Assembly: GCA_015178975.1 (NCBI GenBank) | Contig: WHVD01000035.1 | Span: 496,001-560,000, forward strand | Source: Hysterangium stoloniferum | Taxonomy: Eukaryota; Basidiomycota; Agaricomycetes; Hysterangiales; Hysterangiaceae | Direction: 5' to 3' | DNA length: 64,000 nucleotides | Part shown: positions 44,041 to 56,269 of the stretch, piece by piece | Layout of the letters: every line of letters starts with the position of its first letter | How positions within the stretch are numbered: position 1 is the first letter of the stretch | Program-made: the position numbers and the translations under genes | Notes under the pieces: model-generated | The model's input: the letters and a program-made list of their open reading frames with translations, nothing else | What the model was told of the DNA's origin: nothing | The model's database searches: none

Positions 44041-45984
44041 TCATATCAAAAAGAAGTCCCACTGGTTCTACATCGTAGTTTGAGCATTCCTAATGGACCA
44101 TGACGTACAGTATACCACTTACCACATTATAATTGAATCCCATCTAACAGCAGCAAGACAAGAATCAATCACTTGAAAGGGAAAATTATCCAAACCAATT
44201 TACCTGCGGATTCTGTTCGTGGACACCATTGAGATCATTTGAAATCAGGGTACTAAATAAAACATTGGCAGTGAAAAGTCTATGCGATAATATAGGTCAA
44301 AGGCACATACTTCAGGTTCTGGAGCAATCCTTGGAAGGTCTGGGTAGGATTCTCGTCTGTCATACGTTGTGAGCCGTTTCGCTAAAAGCTTGCCAACCAA
44401 ACATACTTAGTGTTTGAAGAAACGCGTTTGAAAAGGATAATGTCCATTAACATAGTATACACTCTGTGCACCAGGGAGTACAGATCCAGTTACTCACTTT
44501 GGTCAATAATGACCGCTTGGCATCTTCTTTCTGCCAGGCCTGCTGTTCATCAAACGAGGCAGATATGGACATCTAGTGGGAGACAATGGTTACACCTATT
44601 ATCCGCCAATTCATAACGGGACGTACTGCATCTCCTTCCATTGAACATTTATGATCTGTGGTTCTTCACTCTTGCCGGTAAGGGACAGTGTGACGTGAAG
44701 ATCCAGCATCGTCCCGGTGTAAGGGAGCGAGACTCCCTACACTGCGATCTTGTCATCAATACTTGTGACGTCACGCGTTCTGTTATCATGCATTCGCATA
44801 GATCGTGCCACTCGTAGTTCTTTTTAATTGTATATAAAGTCTCTCAAAAGTGCTCAAAAGATCATTCACTTTTTACACATCATTCCCCGTTAAGATGTTG
44901 GAATTGCAAGCCTGCGCGTATTCTGTCAATCGATTACCTAAACAGGTTGTATTACCATTTATGCTCATTTCGTCATTCGCTCCAATTATCTCATATACAT
45001 AGCATGACATACATCTTGGATGTATTGTATATATATACCTTAGTTGTTGTATTTCACTTTAACAACAAAAAAATAAACCCAAAGCATTACTTCGTCTACT
45101 TAAACTTCGCGTGCACTCTTTGTATTTAAACTAAAATAAGATACTTTGCACTTACAGTACAAAGGACCTTACACCGGAATCACAAGAATCAATTAGCGCC
45201 TTGTGCATCACTTTAAGAAAAAACGTCGATAAAACAATATGAATGAGCTCACCACAAGGCGTGCACCGGCTGGTAGATGCGAAACGAGAATCTCTCGCAA
45301 TGTCTAACGAGCGTTAAAGGCGGAATGATGTGGAGGACAACGACTCACATCATCAAGGATGATATTCTTGTACCGATCCCGAGACAGTGAGTGCTTAGTC
45401 TCGTCGTGGCTCCAGTCGACTGGATAGATGACTAGATAAAGTTCCCGTGAATCTCTCGACCAGTTAAAGTCACAAGAAACGGGCATACACTCGTCATGCT
45501 TATCTGACTCAGTTCCATTCTCATTGGCGACCTGACCGCCGTGTCCATTGTCTGGAAGCCAAACCGTGTCATTTTGCTTTCTCAAATGCTTTAAATTAAT
45601 TATCACATACACCAGAAGAAGAGGCGGTCCCCAGACGCAGCCCCAGCCATTAATGCCTTAAGTTGCCCCAGCTTGATAGAGCAGAGAATGAATTCGCAGC
45701 AGTAGAAGCTCACGAGGATGAGGAACGTACGATGTTTTCACAAGTGGGACGGATATGTTCCATCGCAGAATTATCAGAGAGTATAACGATGTCTTCCGCA
45801 GCAAAATCACGACGTTCCACTTTAATTGTTGAGTTGTCATCTAATGTTAAAAGCATTATTACCTACCAAGGAACTTTATCATTCTTGACAGTTCATCTAA
45901 CGGTTCGGGAAGAAAGAAGCTGCTCCCGTCCTCGCCTTGCTGACCCTCATACGAAATGGCAACCAATACCGCCTTGCGACTCAT
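44041..45984 (-). pseudogene. Metacaspase A, disrupted by a solo LTR
   Basis: A caspase-like Arg/Lys-directed cysteine peptidase gene by family (C14), oriented minus. The first six exons parallel copy B: MSRKAVLVAISYEGQ, DIV(I)LSDNSAMEHIRPT, the His motif YNGHGGQVANENGTESD with DEFIYPVDWSHDE, and LREILVSHLPAGARLV. The exon with the catalytic Cys (ALIDSCDSG) is cut directly after Gly by a 456-bp solo LTR (44,718-45,173). Downstream exons resume (SLLTK, then SQRMTDENPTQTFQGLLQ) and end at 44,041. An in-frame TGA lies just upstream of the start, so the longer N-terminus of copies C and E is lost. Not expected to make an active enzyme. Confidence 0.85.
44718..45173. mobile_element. Solo LTR inside metacaspase A
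   Basis: The insert begins TGTAAGGGAGCGAG and ends GACCTTACA, and is flanked by CCGG on both sides. The matching site in copy B (48,986-48,992) is uninterrupted, which proves the insertion. It carries a TATA motif (tgtatataaagtc, near 44,829). No coding sequence. The 4-bp match of the flanks may be a 5-bp duplication with one change. Confidence 0.88.
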
Positions 45985-47560
45985 TACGCGGGGAATACGG
46001 TGGAATCAAATAATGTAATCGACGGGAGATGCTCAGGCAAGGGAGTAATCCTCAGGAAGGATGGGATTAAATAGAAAACAAATTAAGAAAGCTTAAGAAC
46101 AAATGCCACATGAGTCTGGCGAGGTGCCTGCTTCACTTTTAAATCCAGTGGCGTCTGCGGAATAGACATAGGAGTCATGTCGTTGTGACTGCGATTGATG
46201 AACTGGGCGGGGGCTGTGTGAAACACATTGTTATGTGGGCACGACGTGACAAGAAGGAGGTAAGTCTGTATCAACGCCGCAGTAATGCGTTTGGTCCTGT
46301 TTGAGGCGCACGTGGGAACAGGAGGTTGCTAAAGTCCGGAGGGTGACCCAACACCGAGATCCGGGTGGACGATCCACTATCAAGGCTATGTTACGCGTTT
46401 CAAAATGGCAGAGCCATGATATTTACTCACCCCTATAGATCATGCAGGCGCGGGAAATGTTCCTGACGCTTGTTTGGGCGGAATTACCATTGAAAGGTAT
46501 GTGCATGATATGCATGGGAAGTCCGAGTCTTCATAGAAGTGCGATAGACCATATGGATGCTCAAAATGGGACGTAATGCTATGTGCAATGTTAAGCTCTC
46601 TGGTAGACTAACTTCCGGATGATCGTACCCTCATGGCGATAGTGTATCATCCAGAGCTGGAAGGTGAAAACGGTGAATATGGAGGTAGAGTCCCGCTGTC
46701 ACCTCGCTGAAATCCACCTTAGACTGTCTTCCAAATTAGATAGGAAGTGGAGAACCGGGAAGGTGCTCATCATTCGGTCCACAAACACCCATTACTAAGC
46801 CGGACGCCAGGCCCTTGATCATCAGTATAGTCTTTACAGCCATGCTTCAACGATTATATTATGAAGATGGAAACATTGACGTTTCTGTGGTAATAGAAAT
46901 GAAAAATAGTAATTTATTGTAAAGGTTTGAGCTCGCGATACAGTGAAGGTTGAGTGGAAAAATATAAACGTGTCACTTCATCTTTGAGATGTTGTGTGAT
47001 CAAAGTACTAAATAAAACAAAATAATGCAATGAATTCAGGAGATAGTTGATCTGAACACAATGAGGAAACGTCATAGCCATTGGTTTATCACCCTAACGA
47101 AGTGCAAGCTGTATAGAATGAGGAGCGACCGCGCGTGGTGGTACATTAATTAATCCGTGTATTAAGAGCTACCGGGAGAGTCTATAGTAGGGAGAACGCA
47201 TGCTCCAACAATTACATCAGATGCAGATAGAAACGTGGTGGTAATTGAGATGGCCACAAAATTACAGCTTGTTGAAAGGGTTCTAGCTAGCGGTGTTTGA
47301 ATGGGGTTGACTGGTGCGAGGGGTATATGTACAACAATAAATATTACTAAACAATAATCAAAATGCTTCAATAGGTATTGATAATAGAGAGAAATATGCG
47401 ACAGTTGGCATTAGTAAAGGTCAACCAAAGCATCTACAAAGAACTGGTACAATCCGAAGTGTTGAATGTCGGTTGAATTCACGAAAGTGACGAGAACCGT
47501 TAAATGATGATGATTAACCCATTATCTTAATCATATCCAAAATGAATCCGACTGGTTCTA
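45985..47560. repeat. Array upstream module, unit 0
   Basis: Sequence upstream of metacaspase A. It recurs upstream of B (49,830-51,350), C (54,880-56,090) and E (63,160-64,000), and at 60,010-61,390 without an attached gene. Landmarks in order are the 'cacgacgtgac' block, 'gaccatatggatgctcaaaatg', 'taacttccggatgat' and 'gcgaccgcgcgtggtgg'. It should contain the promoter near its left end. I see no gene in it. Confidence 0.7.
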
Positions 47561-47933
47561 GACCGAGAGCATCCAAACCGAAAGTACCGGTGTGAGGAAA
47601 ATAATTTGGATGCCGGTGATTCGGTTAGCAAAGGCAAAAAGGAGCAAGAGGATAAACCAGGGTCCGAGAAATGAACACCAAGACACGGAAAACATTTATA
47701 AGGCCTTGGATGGCTCTGCTCTATTATGTATCGGTTAGATGTCATTTAAACTAGTTATCAAAGGCAACTTACATTTTATTTCAGGAATGTTACTCCAAGC
47801 CCGGGTATCATCCTCCTTAGCTGACCAGATACCAGAGATGTGGGAAAATGAATTAGAGGCGTATAAAGAAAAGCCTAGCGCCCATTGGAAGACGGACTAC
47901 ATCGCCGGACAGTCAAAATTAAAGAGCAAGTAG
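47561..47933 (+). pseudogene. Fragment of the 42,262 gene, copy 1
   Basis: Begins within exon 2 (matching about 42,866) and runs through the intron to the stop in exon 3 (SSSLADQIPEMWENELEAYKE). It has no start or upstream exon, and exon 2 carries stops. The left junction fuses the last exon of a metacaspase unit to this gene. Confidence 0.85.
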
Positions 47934-48310
47934 TGGTTCAATTGAAGTAGTCCTCCGAAACAATACCGATAACACCATGATGCTTACCGGTGCTGAGGTC
48001 TACGAAAGTGGGGACGAGGAAATATCTGAAGCGAGTTTTGCTTCGCACGTGGCACAGTAATATCTCTTTGTGAGAAAATCGAGATCTTTCTTTAATCCGC
48101 TAGGCAGCAGGGTGGTATTGAAGCAGAGAATGGTCTGTACTGGATGAGCAGGTTGGTTCTTTTTCTATACGCGTAGTAATAATGCATGCATGTCAAATTC
48201 TCTACAAAAGACTGGGAAAATTTCTAGTACAATCCAAAGTGTCGAATGTCGATTGAATTCCCGAAAGTGACGAGAACCGTTAAATGATGATGATTAACTC
48301 ATTATCTTAA

Positions 48311-49799
48311 TCATATCAAAAAGAGGTCACACTGGTTCTACATCGTGGTTTGAGCATCCCTAATGGACCATGGCGCACAGTATACCACTTACCACATTAT
48401 AATTGAATCCCATCTAACAGCAGCAAGACAAGGATCAATCACTTGAAAGGAAAAATTATCCAAACCAATTTACCTGCGGGTTCTGTTCGTGGGCACCGTT
48501 GAGATCATTTGAAATCAGGGTACTAAATAAAACATTGGCAGTGAAAAGTCTATGCGATAATATAGGTCAAAGGCACATACTTCAGGTTCTGGAGTAATCC
48601 TTGGAAGGTCTGGGTAGGATTCTCGTCTGTTATACGTTGTGAGCCGTATCGCTAAAAGCTTGCCAACTAAACATACTTAGTGTTTGAAGAAACGCCTTTA
48701 AAAGTAATGTCCATTAACATAGTATACACTCTGTGCAGCAGGGAGTACAAATCCAGTTACTCACTTTGGTCAATAATGACCGCTTGGCATCTTCTTTCTG
48801 CCAGGCCTGCTGTCCATCAAATGAGGCAGATATGGACATCTAGTCGGAGACAATGGTTACACCTATTATCCGCCAATTCATAACGGGACGCACTGCATCT
48901 CCTTCCAATGAACATTTATGACCGTGTGGCTGTGGTTCTTCATTCTTGCCGGTAAGGGACAGTATGACGTGAAGATCCAGCATCGTCCCGGAATTACAAG
49001 AATCAATTAGCGCCTTGTGTATCACTTTAAGAAAGAAATGTCGATAAAACAATATGAATGAGCCCACCACGAGGCGTGCACCGGCTGGTAGATGTGAAAC
49101 GAGAATCTCTCGCAATGTCTAACGAGTGTTAAAGGCGGAATGATGTGGAGGACAACGACTCACATCATCAAGGATGATATTCTTGTACCGATCCCGAGAT
49201 AGTGAGGGCTTGGTCTCGTCGTGGCTCCAGTCGACTGGATAGATGACTAGATAAAGTTCCCGTGAATCTCTCGACCAGTTAAAGTCACAAGAAACGGGCA
49301 TACACTCGTCACGATTATCTGATTCAGTTCCATTCTCATTGGCGACCTGACCGCCGTGTCCATTGTCTGGAAGCCAAACCGTGTCATTTTGCTTTCTCAA
49401 ATGCTTTAAATGAATTATTACATACACCAGAAGAAGAAGTGGTCCCCAGACGCAGCCCCAGCCATTAATGCCTTAAGTTGCCCCAGCTTGATAGAGCAGA
49501 GAATCAATTTGCAGCAGTAGAAGTTCACGAGGGTGAGGAACGTACGATGTTTTCACAAGTGGGACGGATATGTTCCATCGCAGAATTATCAGAGAGTATA
49601 ACGATGTCTTCCGCAGCAAAATCACGGCGTTCCACTTTAATTATTGAGTTGTCATCTAATATTAAAAACATTATTACCTACCAAGGAACTTCACCATTCT
49701 TGGCAGTTCATCTAACGGTGCGGGAAGAAAGAAGCTGTTCCCGTCCTCGCCTTGCTGACCCTCATACGAAATGGCAACTAATACGGCCTTGCGACGCAT
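48311..49799 (-). CDS. Metacaspase B
   Basis: Metacaspases cut after Arg or Lys and act in stress responses, protein quality control and cell death. Twelve exons close in one frame of 275 residues: 49,799-49,682, 49,634-49,546, 49,486-49,426, 49,366-49,304, 49,246-49,164, 49,118-49,068, 49,013-48,894, 48,839-48,765, 48,651-48,581, 48,522-48,474, 48,413-48,393, 48,337-48,311. Landmarks: KAVLVAISYEGQ, DIVILSDNS, GDHFFFWYNGHGGQVANENG (catalytic His), DEFIYPVDW, HLPAGARLVALIDSCNSGTM (catalytic Cys), SISASFDGQQAW, and NPTQTFQGLLQNL. His and Cys are present, but the flanking residues are Asn where SGHGGQ and DSCHSG are usual. The N-terminus is about 22 residues shorter than C; upstream homology to C is degenerate, so the start is uncertain. 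Confidence 0.82.
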
Positions 49800-51351
49800 T
49801 ATACGAGGAATATGGTGGAATCGAATAATGCTATCGATGAGAGGGCAAGGGAGTAATCCCCGGGAAGGATGGGATTAAATAAAAAAAACCGATTGAGCTG
49901 TGTGAAACACGTTGTTATGGGGCACGACGTGACAAAAAGGAGGCAAGTCCTCATTAACGCCGCATTACTGCATTTGGTCCTGTTTGAGGCGCATTCGGGG
50001 ACAGAGCCCGGAGGGTGACCCAAAACAGAGATCCTGGTGGACAATCCACTATCAAGGCTATGTTCCCGCGTTTCAAAATGACAGAACCATGATATTTACT
50101 CACCCCGACAGATCATGCGGGCACGAAAAATGTTCCTGACGGCACCGCTTTTTTGGGCGGAATTACGATTGAAAGGTATGTGGGCTCATGATATGCACGG
50201 GGAGTCCCATTCTTCATAGAAGTCCGATAGACCATATGGATGCTCAAAATGGGACGCAATGCTATGTGAAATGTTAAGCTCTCTGGTAGACTAACTTGCG
50301 GATGATCGTACCCTCATGACGATATTGTATCATCCCGGGCTGAAAAATGAAAGCAGTGAATATGGGCAAGGTCCCGCTGACGCCAGGCACCCGATCATCA
50401 GTATAGTCCCCACAGCCATGCTTCAACGATTATATTATGCGGGCGAAAACATTGACGTTTCTGTGGTAATAGAAATGGCTGAAAAATGGTGATTTGTTGT
50501 GGGGGTTGGGGCTGGCGGTGCGGTGAAGGTTGAGTGAAGAAATATAAAAATATCACCTCATCTTTGAGATGTTGTGCGATCAAAGTACTAAGTAAAACAC
50601 CATAAAGCGATGCATTCAGGAGGTAGTTGATCTTAACGCAGTGAGGAAAGGTCATAGCCATTGGTTTACCACCCTAAGCTGTATAGAATGAGGAGCGACC
50701 GCTCGTGTGGTACATTATGTAATGCGTGTATTAAGAGTTACCGAGTGTAATCCCTTCGTCAATTGGGATCACTGGCGGTCACACGAGTTGACAGGACCAC
50801 GGTGTATTGTCTAGAACTGAGACGAGATACAGGATGTTACAGCGTACGGTAAGGTAAGAGGAAGAAAACTACCTAGGCTTTATATGCGGTGATCACGTGG
50901 TAGAACAAAAAGAGTGGAACAAAGGAGTGGAACAAAGGGACAATGAGTAAGACTGGGGCGCCAGGCTTACACCGAGAGAGTCTATGGTGGGTAGAACGCT
51001 CCAACGATTACATCAGATGCAGATAGAAACGTGGTGGTAATTGAAATGGCCACAAAATTACAGCTTGAAAGGGTTCTAGCTAGCGGTGTTTGAATGGGGT
51101 TGACTGGGTGCGAGGAGTATACAACAATAAATAGTACTAAACAATAATCAAAATGCTTCAATAGGTATTGATAATAGAAAGAAATAAGCGACAACTGGCA
51201 TTAGTGAAAGTCAACCAAAGCATCTACAAAGAACTGGTACAATCCGAAGTGTTGAATGTCGGTTGAATTCACGAAAGTGACGAGAACCGTTAAATGACGG
51301 TGATTAACTCATTATCTTAATCATATCGAAAATGATTCCGACTGTTCTGGA
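49800..51351. repeat. Array upstream module, unit 1
   Basis: Diverged copy of 45,985-47,560, shortened by deletions and carrying the solo LTR 50,746-50,971. No gene seen. Confidence 0.65.
50746..50971. mobile_element. Short solo LTR-like insertion (226 bp)
   Basis: Begins TGTAATCCCTTCG and ends GGCTTACA, with CCGAG on both sides (50,741-50,745 and 50,972-50,976). The paralogous site at 47,168-47,175 is empty. Contains direct repeats of 'gtggaacaaag'. No coding sequence. Confidence 0.85.
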
Positions 51352-51698
51352 CCGAGAGCATCCAAACCGAAAGTAGCGGTGCGAGGAAAGTAATTTGGAT
51401 GCCGGTGATTCGGTTAGCAAAGGCAAGAGGATAAACCAAGGTCCGAGAAACGGACATCAAGAAAGAAGGAGACAAGAAAAGACATGTATAAGGTCTTGGA
51501 CGGCTCTGCTCTATTATGTATCGGTTAGATGTCATTTAATCTAGTTATTAAAGGCGACTTACATTTTATTTCAGGAATGTTCTCGTTAGCTGACCAGATA
51601 CCAGAGATGCGGGAAATGAATTAGAGGCGTATAAAGAAAAGCCTGGCGCCCAGAAGACGGACTACATCGCCGAACAGTCAAAATTAAAGAGCAAGTAG
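51352..51698 (+). pseudogene. Fragment of the 42,262 gene, copy 2
   Basis: Same fragment as at 47,561, with further deletions: part of exon 3 is missing ('ggaatgttctcgttagctg') and the frame is shifted after 'ccagagatgcggg'. Non-functional. Confidence 0.8.
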
Positions 51699-53315
51699 TG
51701 GTTCAATTGAAGTAGTCCTCCGAAACAATACCGATAACACCATGATGCTTACCGGTGCTGAGGTCTACGAAAGTTGGGACGAGGAAATATCTGAAGTGAG
51801 TTTTGCTTCGCACGTGGCACAATAATATCTCTTTGCGAGAAACTCGAGCTCTTTCTTTAATCCGCTAGGCAGCAGGGTGGGGAGTATTGAAGCAGAGAAT
51901 GGTTTGCACTGGATGAGCAGGTTGGTTCTTTTACTATACGCGTAGTAATAATGCATGCATGCCAAATTCTCCATTCCAGTCAGATGTAGAGATTTTGCGT
52001 GCAATGTTTGAATACCATGCGTGAGTATGGGAAGCACGACCGGTGGGATATTTTGTCGTTCCCTTCATTTTGTGGAACGATGTAATGTGTATTATCCATT
52101 ATGATCACACGCCACGGAAAAAGAACACCTACTGCGACCATCTATGTTACAGCCACATTCAGTTGGGAGTCAATATAGATATTAATTAATTGACACCGTT
52201 GATTTTCGTCTTGCAGCGTGTCCTAGAGACACAAGGCTAGCGCTATCACACTCTGGAGACACCCCAAGGTTTTCAGAGCCTTCTGAAAATCTTAATATTT
52301 GGCAATTTTGTCTAAACATTTTTTTAACTGGCAAAGTGTTTGAAATTGTCAAATTTTAGTAGGCTGCTTCAAAGTGGAAAATCATATCTGAAACCCTAAA
52401 GGTCTGCATCAAGAACTCATCATTAGTTAGAGTTTCCTGTTACAAATTTTGAAGGTTTTCAGATATGATTTTCACTTTGGAAAATCCTCCTAAAACTTGA
52501 AATTTTCAAACAATTCATCGTTTCGGAAGATTCTTAGGAAAATATATTAAGATTTTTTGAAAGGTTTTCAAACTCCAAAAACCTTCTGAAAATCTTAGTA
52601 TTTGGCCAGATGTCCCAGAAATCTTTTGAACTAATAAATTGTTTGAAATTTTTGAGTTTTAGAGGAATTTTGCAAAGCGGAAAATCATATATGAAAACCT
52701 TAAAAATTGGTAAGAGGAAACTCTGACTGATGATGTTTTGTCGGAGGTCCTGATCCAGATCTTTAGAGATTTCAGATATGATTATCCATCTTGAAAAAAC
52801 TTACCAAAATTTGAAAATTTCAAACACTTTGCCAGTTACAAAAATATTTAGAAAATGTTGCCAAATATTAAGATTTTCAGAAGGTTCTCCAACTCCAAAA
52901 ACTTTGGGGTGTTTCCAGTGAGTGGGTGGGAGGGGTATAACAATAAATAGTACTGAACAATAATCAAATGTACAAAATATACAGTGTATAGTCACGGACA
53001 AAGTTAAGTTCAAATCACTAAGCTATTGTAAAGTACTACATAGCCGAGCATCCATTGAAAAAACTACGTCTAGTATAACATAACCAAAAAGAGTGCAGCA
53101 AGACCTTGAGCGTCCTCAACGGCTTGCAACACAATACCAATAAATTCCAACATCAAAGTGCTTCAATAAGTACTGGTAATGGAGAGACAGCTGGCATTAG
53201 TGAAAGTCAACGAAAGCACTACAAAGGACTGATACAATCCGAAGTGTCAAATGTCGGTTGAAATCGCGAAAGTGACGAGAATCGTTAAATGATGGTAATT
53301 AACTCACTATCTTAA
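51699..53315. repeat. Array spacer, unit 2, with foldback insertion
   Basis: Matches the spacer 43,245-44,040, interrupted by the foldback element 52,251-52,917. No gene seen. Confidence 0.65.
52251..52917. mobile_element. Foldback element with long, compound inverted repeats
   Basis: The ends are long inverted repeats: 'acaccccaaggttttcagag' at the left is mirrored near 52,895-52,915, and similarity extends for over 100 bp (shared 'ccttctgaaaatcttaatat' and 'ctggcaaagtgtttgaaat'). The middle (about 52,555-52,600) is itself a head-to-head junction, so the insert is two foldback units of about 330 bp in tandem. It is absent from the matching place in unit 0 (near 43,807). It has no coding capacity. 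Exact target duplication could not be fixed. Confidence 0.8.
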
Positions 53316-54846
53316 TCATATCGAAAATAGCTCCAAATAGTCCTATACCGTGGTTTGAGCATTGTTAATGGACCATGACGCACAGTATACCACTTACGGA
53401 ACGATGGGTAAATCCCATCTAACACAGCAAGACAAGGATTAATCATTTGAAAGAGAAATTTATCCAAACAATTTACCTGCGGGTCCTGTTTGTGGGCGCC
53501 ATTGAGATCTTTTGAAATCAGGGTACTAAATAAAACATTGCCAGTGAAAGGTGGACCCGATAATATAGGTCAAAGGCACATACTTCAAGCTCTGGAGCAG
53601 TGTTTTCGGGGTCTGATTGGGATTCTCCTCTGCCACACGTTGTGAGCCGTATTGCTAAAAGCTTGCCAACCAAACATACCTAGTGTTTGAATAAACGCCT
53701 TTAATAATTAATGACCATTAACATCGGATACAGTCTGTGCAGCAGGGAGTACAAATTTAGTTACTCACTTTGGTCAATAACAATCGCTTTTGATCTGCTG
53801 TCGAATAAGCCACCTGTCCATCAGACGAGGCAGATATGGAGATCTAGTCGGAGACAATGGTTACACCTATTGCCTATCAATTCATAATGGGACGCACTGC
53901 ATGTCCTTTCCATTTGTATGGGTGCTGTTCCTTCCCCTCGCCATGAACAGACCATGGGAATTGAAGATCCAGCATCGTCCCGGAATGACAAGAATCAATT
54001 AGCGCCTCCGGCATCACTTTAAGAAAATATGTCGATAAAGCAATATGAATGAACTCACCACAAGGCGTGCACCGACTGGCAGAGGTGAAACGAGAATCTC
54101 TCGCAATGTCTAACGAGTGTTAAAGGCGGAATGATGTGGACGACAACGACTCACATCATCAAGGATGAAATTTTTGTACTGACCCTTAGACTCTTTGATG
54201 CAGTCGACTGGACAGATGACTAGATAGGGTTCTCGTGAATCTCTCGACCAGTTAAAGTCACAAGAAAGAGGAAATACGTTCGTCACGACGATCATCTGGT
54301 TCAGTTCCATTCTCATTCGTGACCTGACCGCCGTGTCCGCTGTCTGGAAGCCAAACCGTGTTATTTTGCTTTCTCCGATGATTTAAATGAATTATTACAT
54401 ACACCAGAAGAAGAAGTGGTCCCCACGCGCAGCCTCAGCCACTAGTTCCTTAAGTTTCCCCAGCTTGATAGAGCAGAGAGTCAATTCGCAGCACTAGAAG
54501 TTCACGAGGATGAGGGACGTACGATGTTTTCACGAGTGGGGGTGATATGCTCCTTAGCAGGACCATCAGAGAGTATAGTGATGTCTCTCTCAACAAAACC
54601 ACAATTATTGACTTTTAATTGTTCAGTTGTTAACTAATATTAGAAAGAAATGTATAACTTACTAAGAAAACGTTTCACTTTTGGTAGTTCCTGTAACGGT
54701 GAGGCAAGAGACTTAAGTCCGCCGTCCCGACCCTTATACGATATGGCAACCAATAAGGCTCTGCGACGCGGTGCGGGGGGAGTAGGTTGGGGTCGAGTAA
54801 CGTTACCGGCGGGAGATTTTTGGGCCTTGGGCGGACGGGTGGGCAT
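53316..54846 (-). CDS. Metacaspase C (canonical active site)
   Basis: The best-preserved copy. Twelve exons parallel those of B and sum to 288 residues in frame. The start at 54,846 (MPTRPPKAQKSP) gives a short Pro-rich N-terminus before RRRALLVAISYKGRD. Later landmarks: GDHFFFWYSGHGGQVTNENG, the canonical His motif; REILVSPLPVGARLV; ALIDSCHSGTMLDLQ, the canonical Cys motif; SISASSDGQVAY; NPNQTPKTLLQSL; and a C-terminus ending DYLELFSI. The segment after the His exon is shorter than in B (LICPVDCIKESKGQYKNF), and Cys replaces Tyr in the usual YPVD. A TATA-like sequence lies 45-55 bp upstream. The most likely active enzyme of the array. Confidence 0.87.
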
Positions 54847-54888
54847 TAGAAAGTATGGCTTGGTTTGTGTCTATGAGTGAACTACTGG

Positions 54889-54899
54889 GGTTATATATG
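54889..54899 (-). promoter_or_regulatory. TATA-like box of metacaspase C
   Basis: On the minus strand the sequence reads GCATATATAACCCC about 45-55 bp before the start codon. The same sequence lies at the same distance before copy E. Confidence 0.6.
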
Positions 54900-56269
54900 C
54901 CTACAGGGAAGAAATTTCTAGAAGGGATGACAGAAATATTACTAAAGCCTATGTTATGTTGAACTGTGTTGGGAAACAGATTGTTGTTGGCGCGCGGCGT
55001 GGCGGGGAGGAGGTAGGTCTCCATGAACGCGGCATTAATGCGTTTGGTCTTATTTGGTCCTGTGATGCGCATGCGAGAATAGGAGGTTGCTAGATTCCGG
55101 AGGGTGACAAACACCGTGATCTGAGTGTACGATCCACTATTAAGGGCCATGTATGTTACGGGTGTCAAAATGACAGAACCATGATGTTAACTCACCCCTA
55201 CACCGGGAAATCTTCCTGACGACGCCGCTTTTTTGTGTGAAATTACCATTGAAAGGCATCTGGGCTCATGATACGTATGGGAAGTCTAAGTCTCCCTAGA
55301 AGTCCGCTCGACCATATGAACGCTCAAAATGGGAGGTAAATCTATGTGCAATGTTAAGCTCTCTGGTAGACTAACTTCCGGATAATAGTACCCTTGACGA
55401 TATTGTATCTTCTAGAACTGAAAAGTGAAAGCAGTGAATATGAAGGCAGAGTCCCGCTGTTGCCACCTGAGACTGTCTCCAAACCGAGATAGGACCAGGA
55501 AAGTGCCCAGCATTCGGTCCACAAACACCCATACCAAGCCAGACGCCTGGCACTTGATCATCAGAATAGTGTTTACTACACAGGCTTCAACGATCATATT
55601 ATGCAGATGGAAACATTGACGTTTCTGTGGTAATTGAAATGGTTTAAAAATAGTGATTTATTTTAAATATTTGAGTTAGCGATACAGTGAAGGTTGGGTG
55701 AAAAAATATAAATAAATAAGTAAAATGTCACCTCATCTTTGGGATGTTGTGCGCTCAAAATACACACAATGCGTTGAAGAGATAGTTGAGATGCACGCAA
55801 TGGGGAAAAGTAATAACCATTGTTTTACCACTTTAATGAAGTGTAAGCTTTATAGAATGAGGAGTGACAGCGCATCGTGGTACATTATTCAGTGTACTAA
55901 GAGTCACCGAGGGAATCTATGACGGGTACAACGCATGGTTCAACGATTACACCCGATGCAGATGGAGACGTGGTGGTAATTGAAATTGCACAAAATTACA
56001 GTTTGTTGAGAGGTTTCCAGGTAGCGGTGTTCGAATGGGGGTTGACTGGGGAGTATACAACAAGAAATATTACTAAACAATAATCAAAATACTTCAATAG
56101 GTATTGATAATGGAGAGGAATAAGCGACAGCTGGCGTTAGTAAAAGTCAACCAAAGCATCTACAAAGGACTGATACAATCCGAAGTGTCGAATGTCGGCT
56201 GAATTCACAAAAGTGACGAGAACCGTTAAATGATGGGGGTTCACTGATAATCTTAATTATATCGAAAGT
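54900..56269. repeat. Array upstream module, unit 2
   Basis: Copy of the upstream module of C, running into the spacer of unit 3 ('actaaacaataatc' near 56,070). No gene seen. Confidence 0.65.

Noticed and set aside
45663..46013. Plus-strand open frame repeated at 49,478-49,828
   Set aside because: It is the antisense shadow of the first metacaspase exons; conservation between copies reflects the minus-strand gene.
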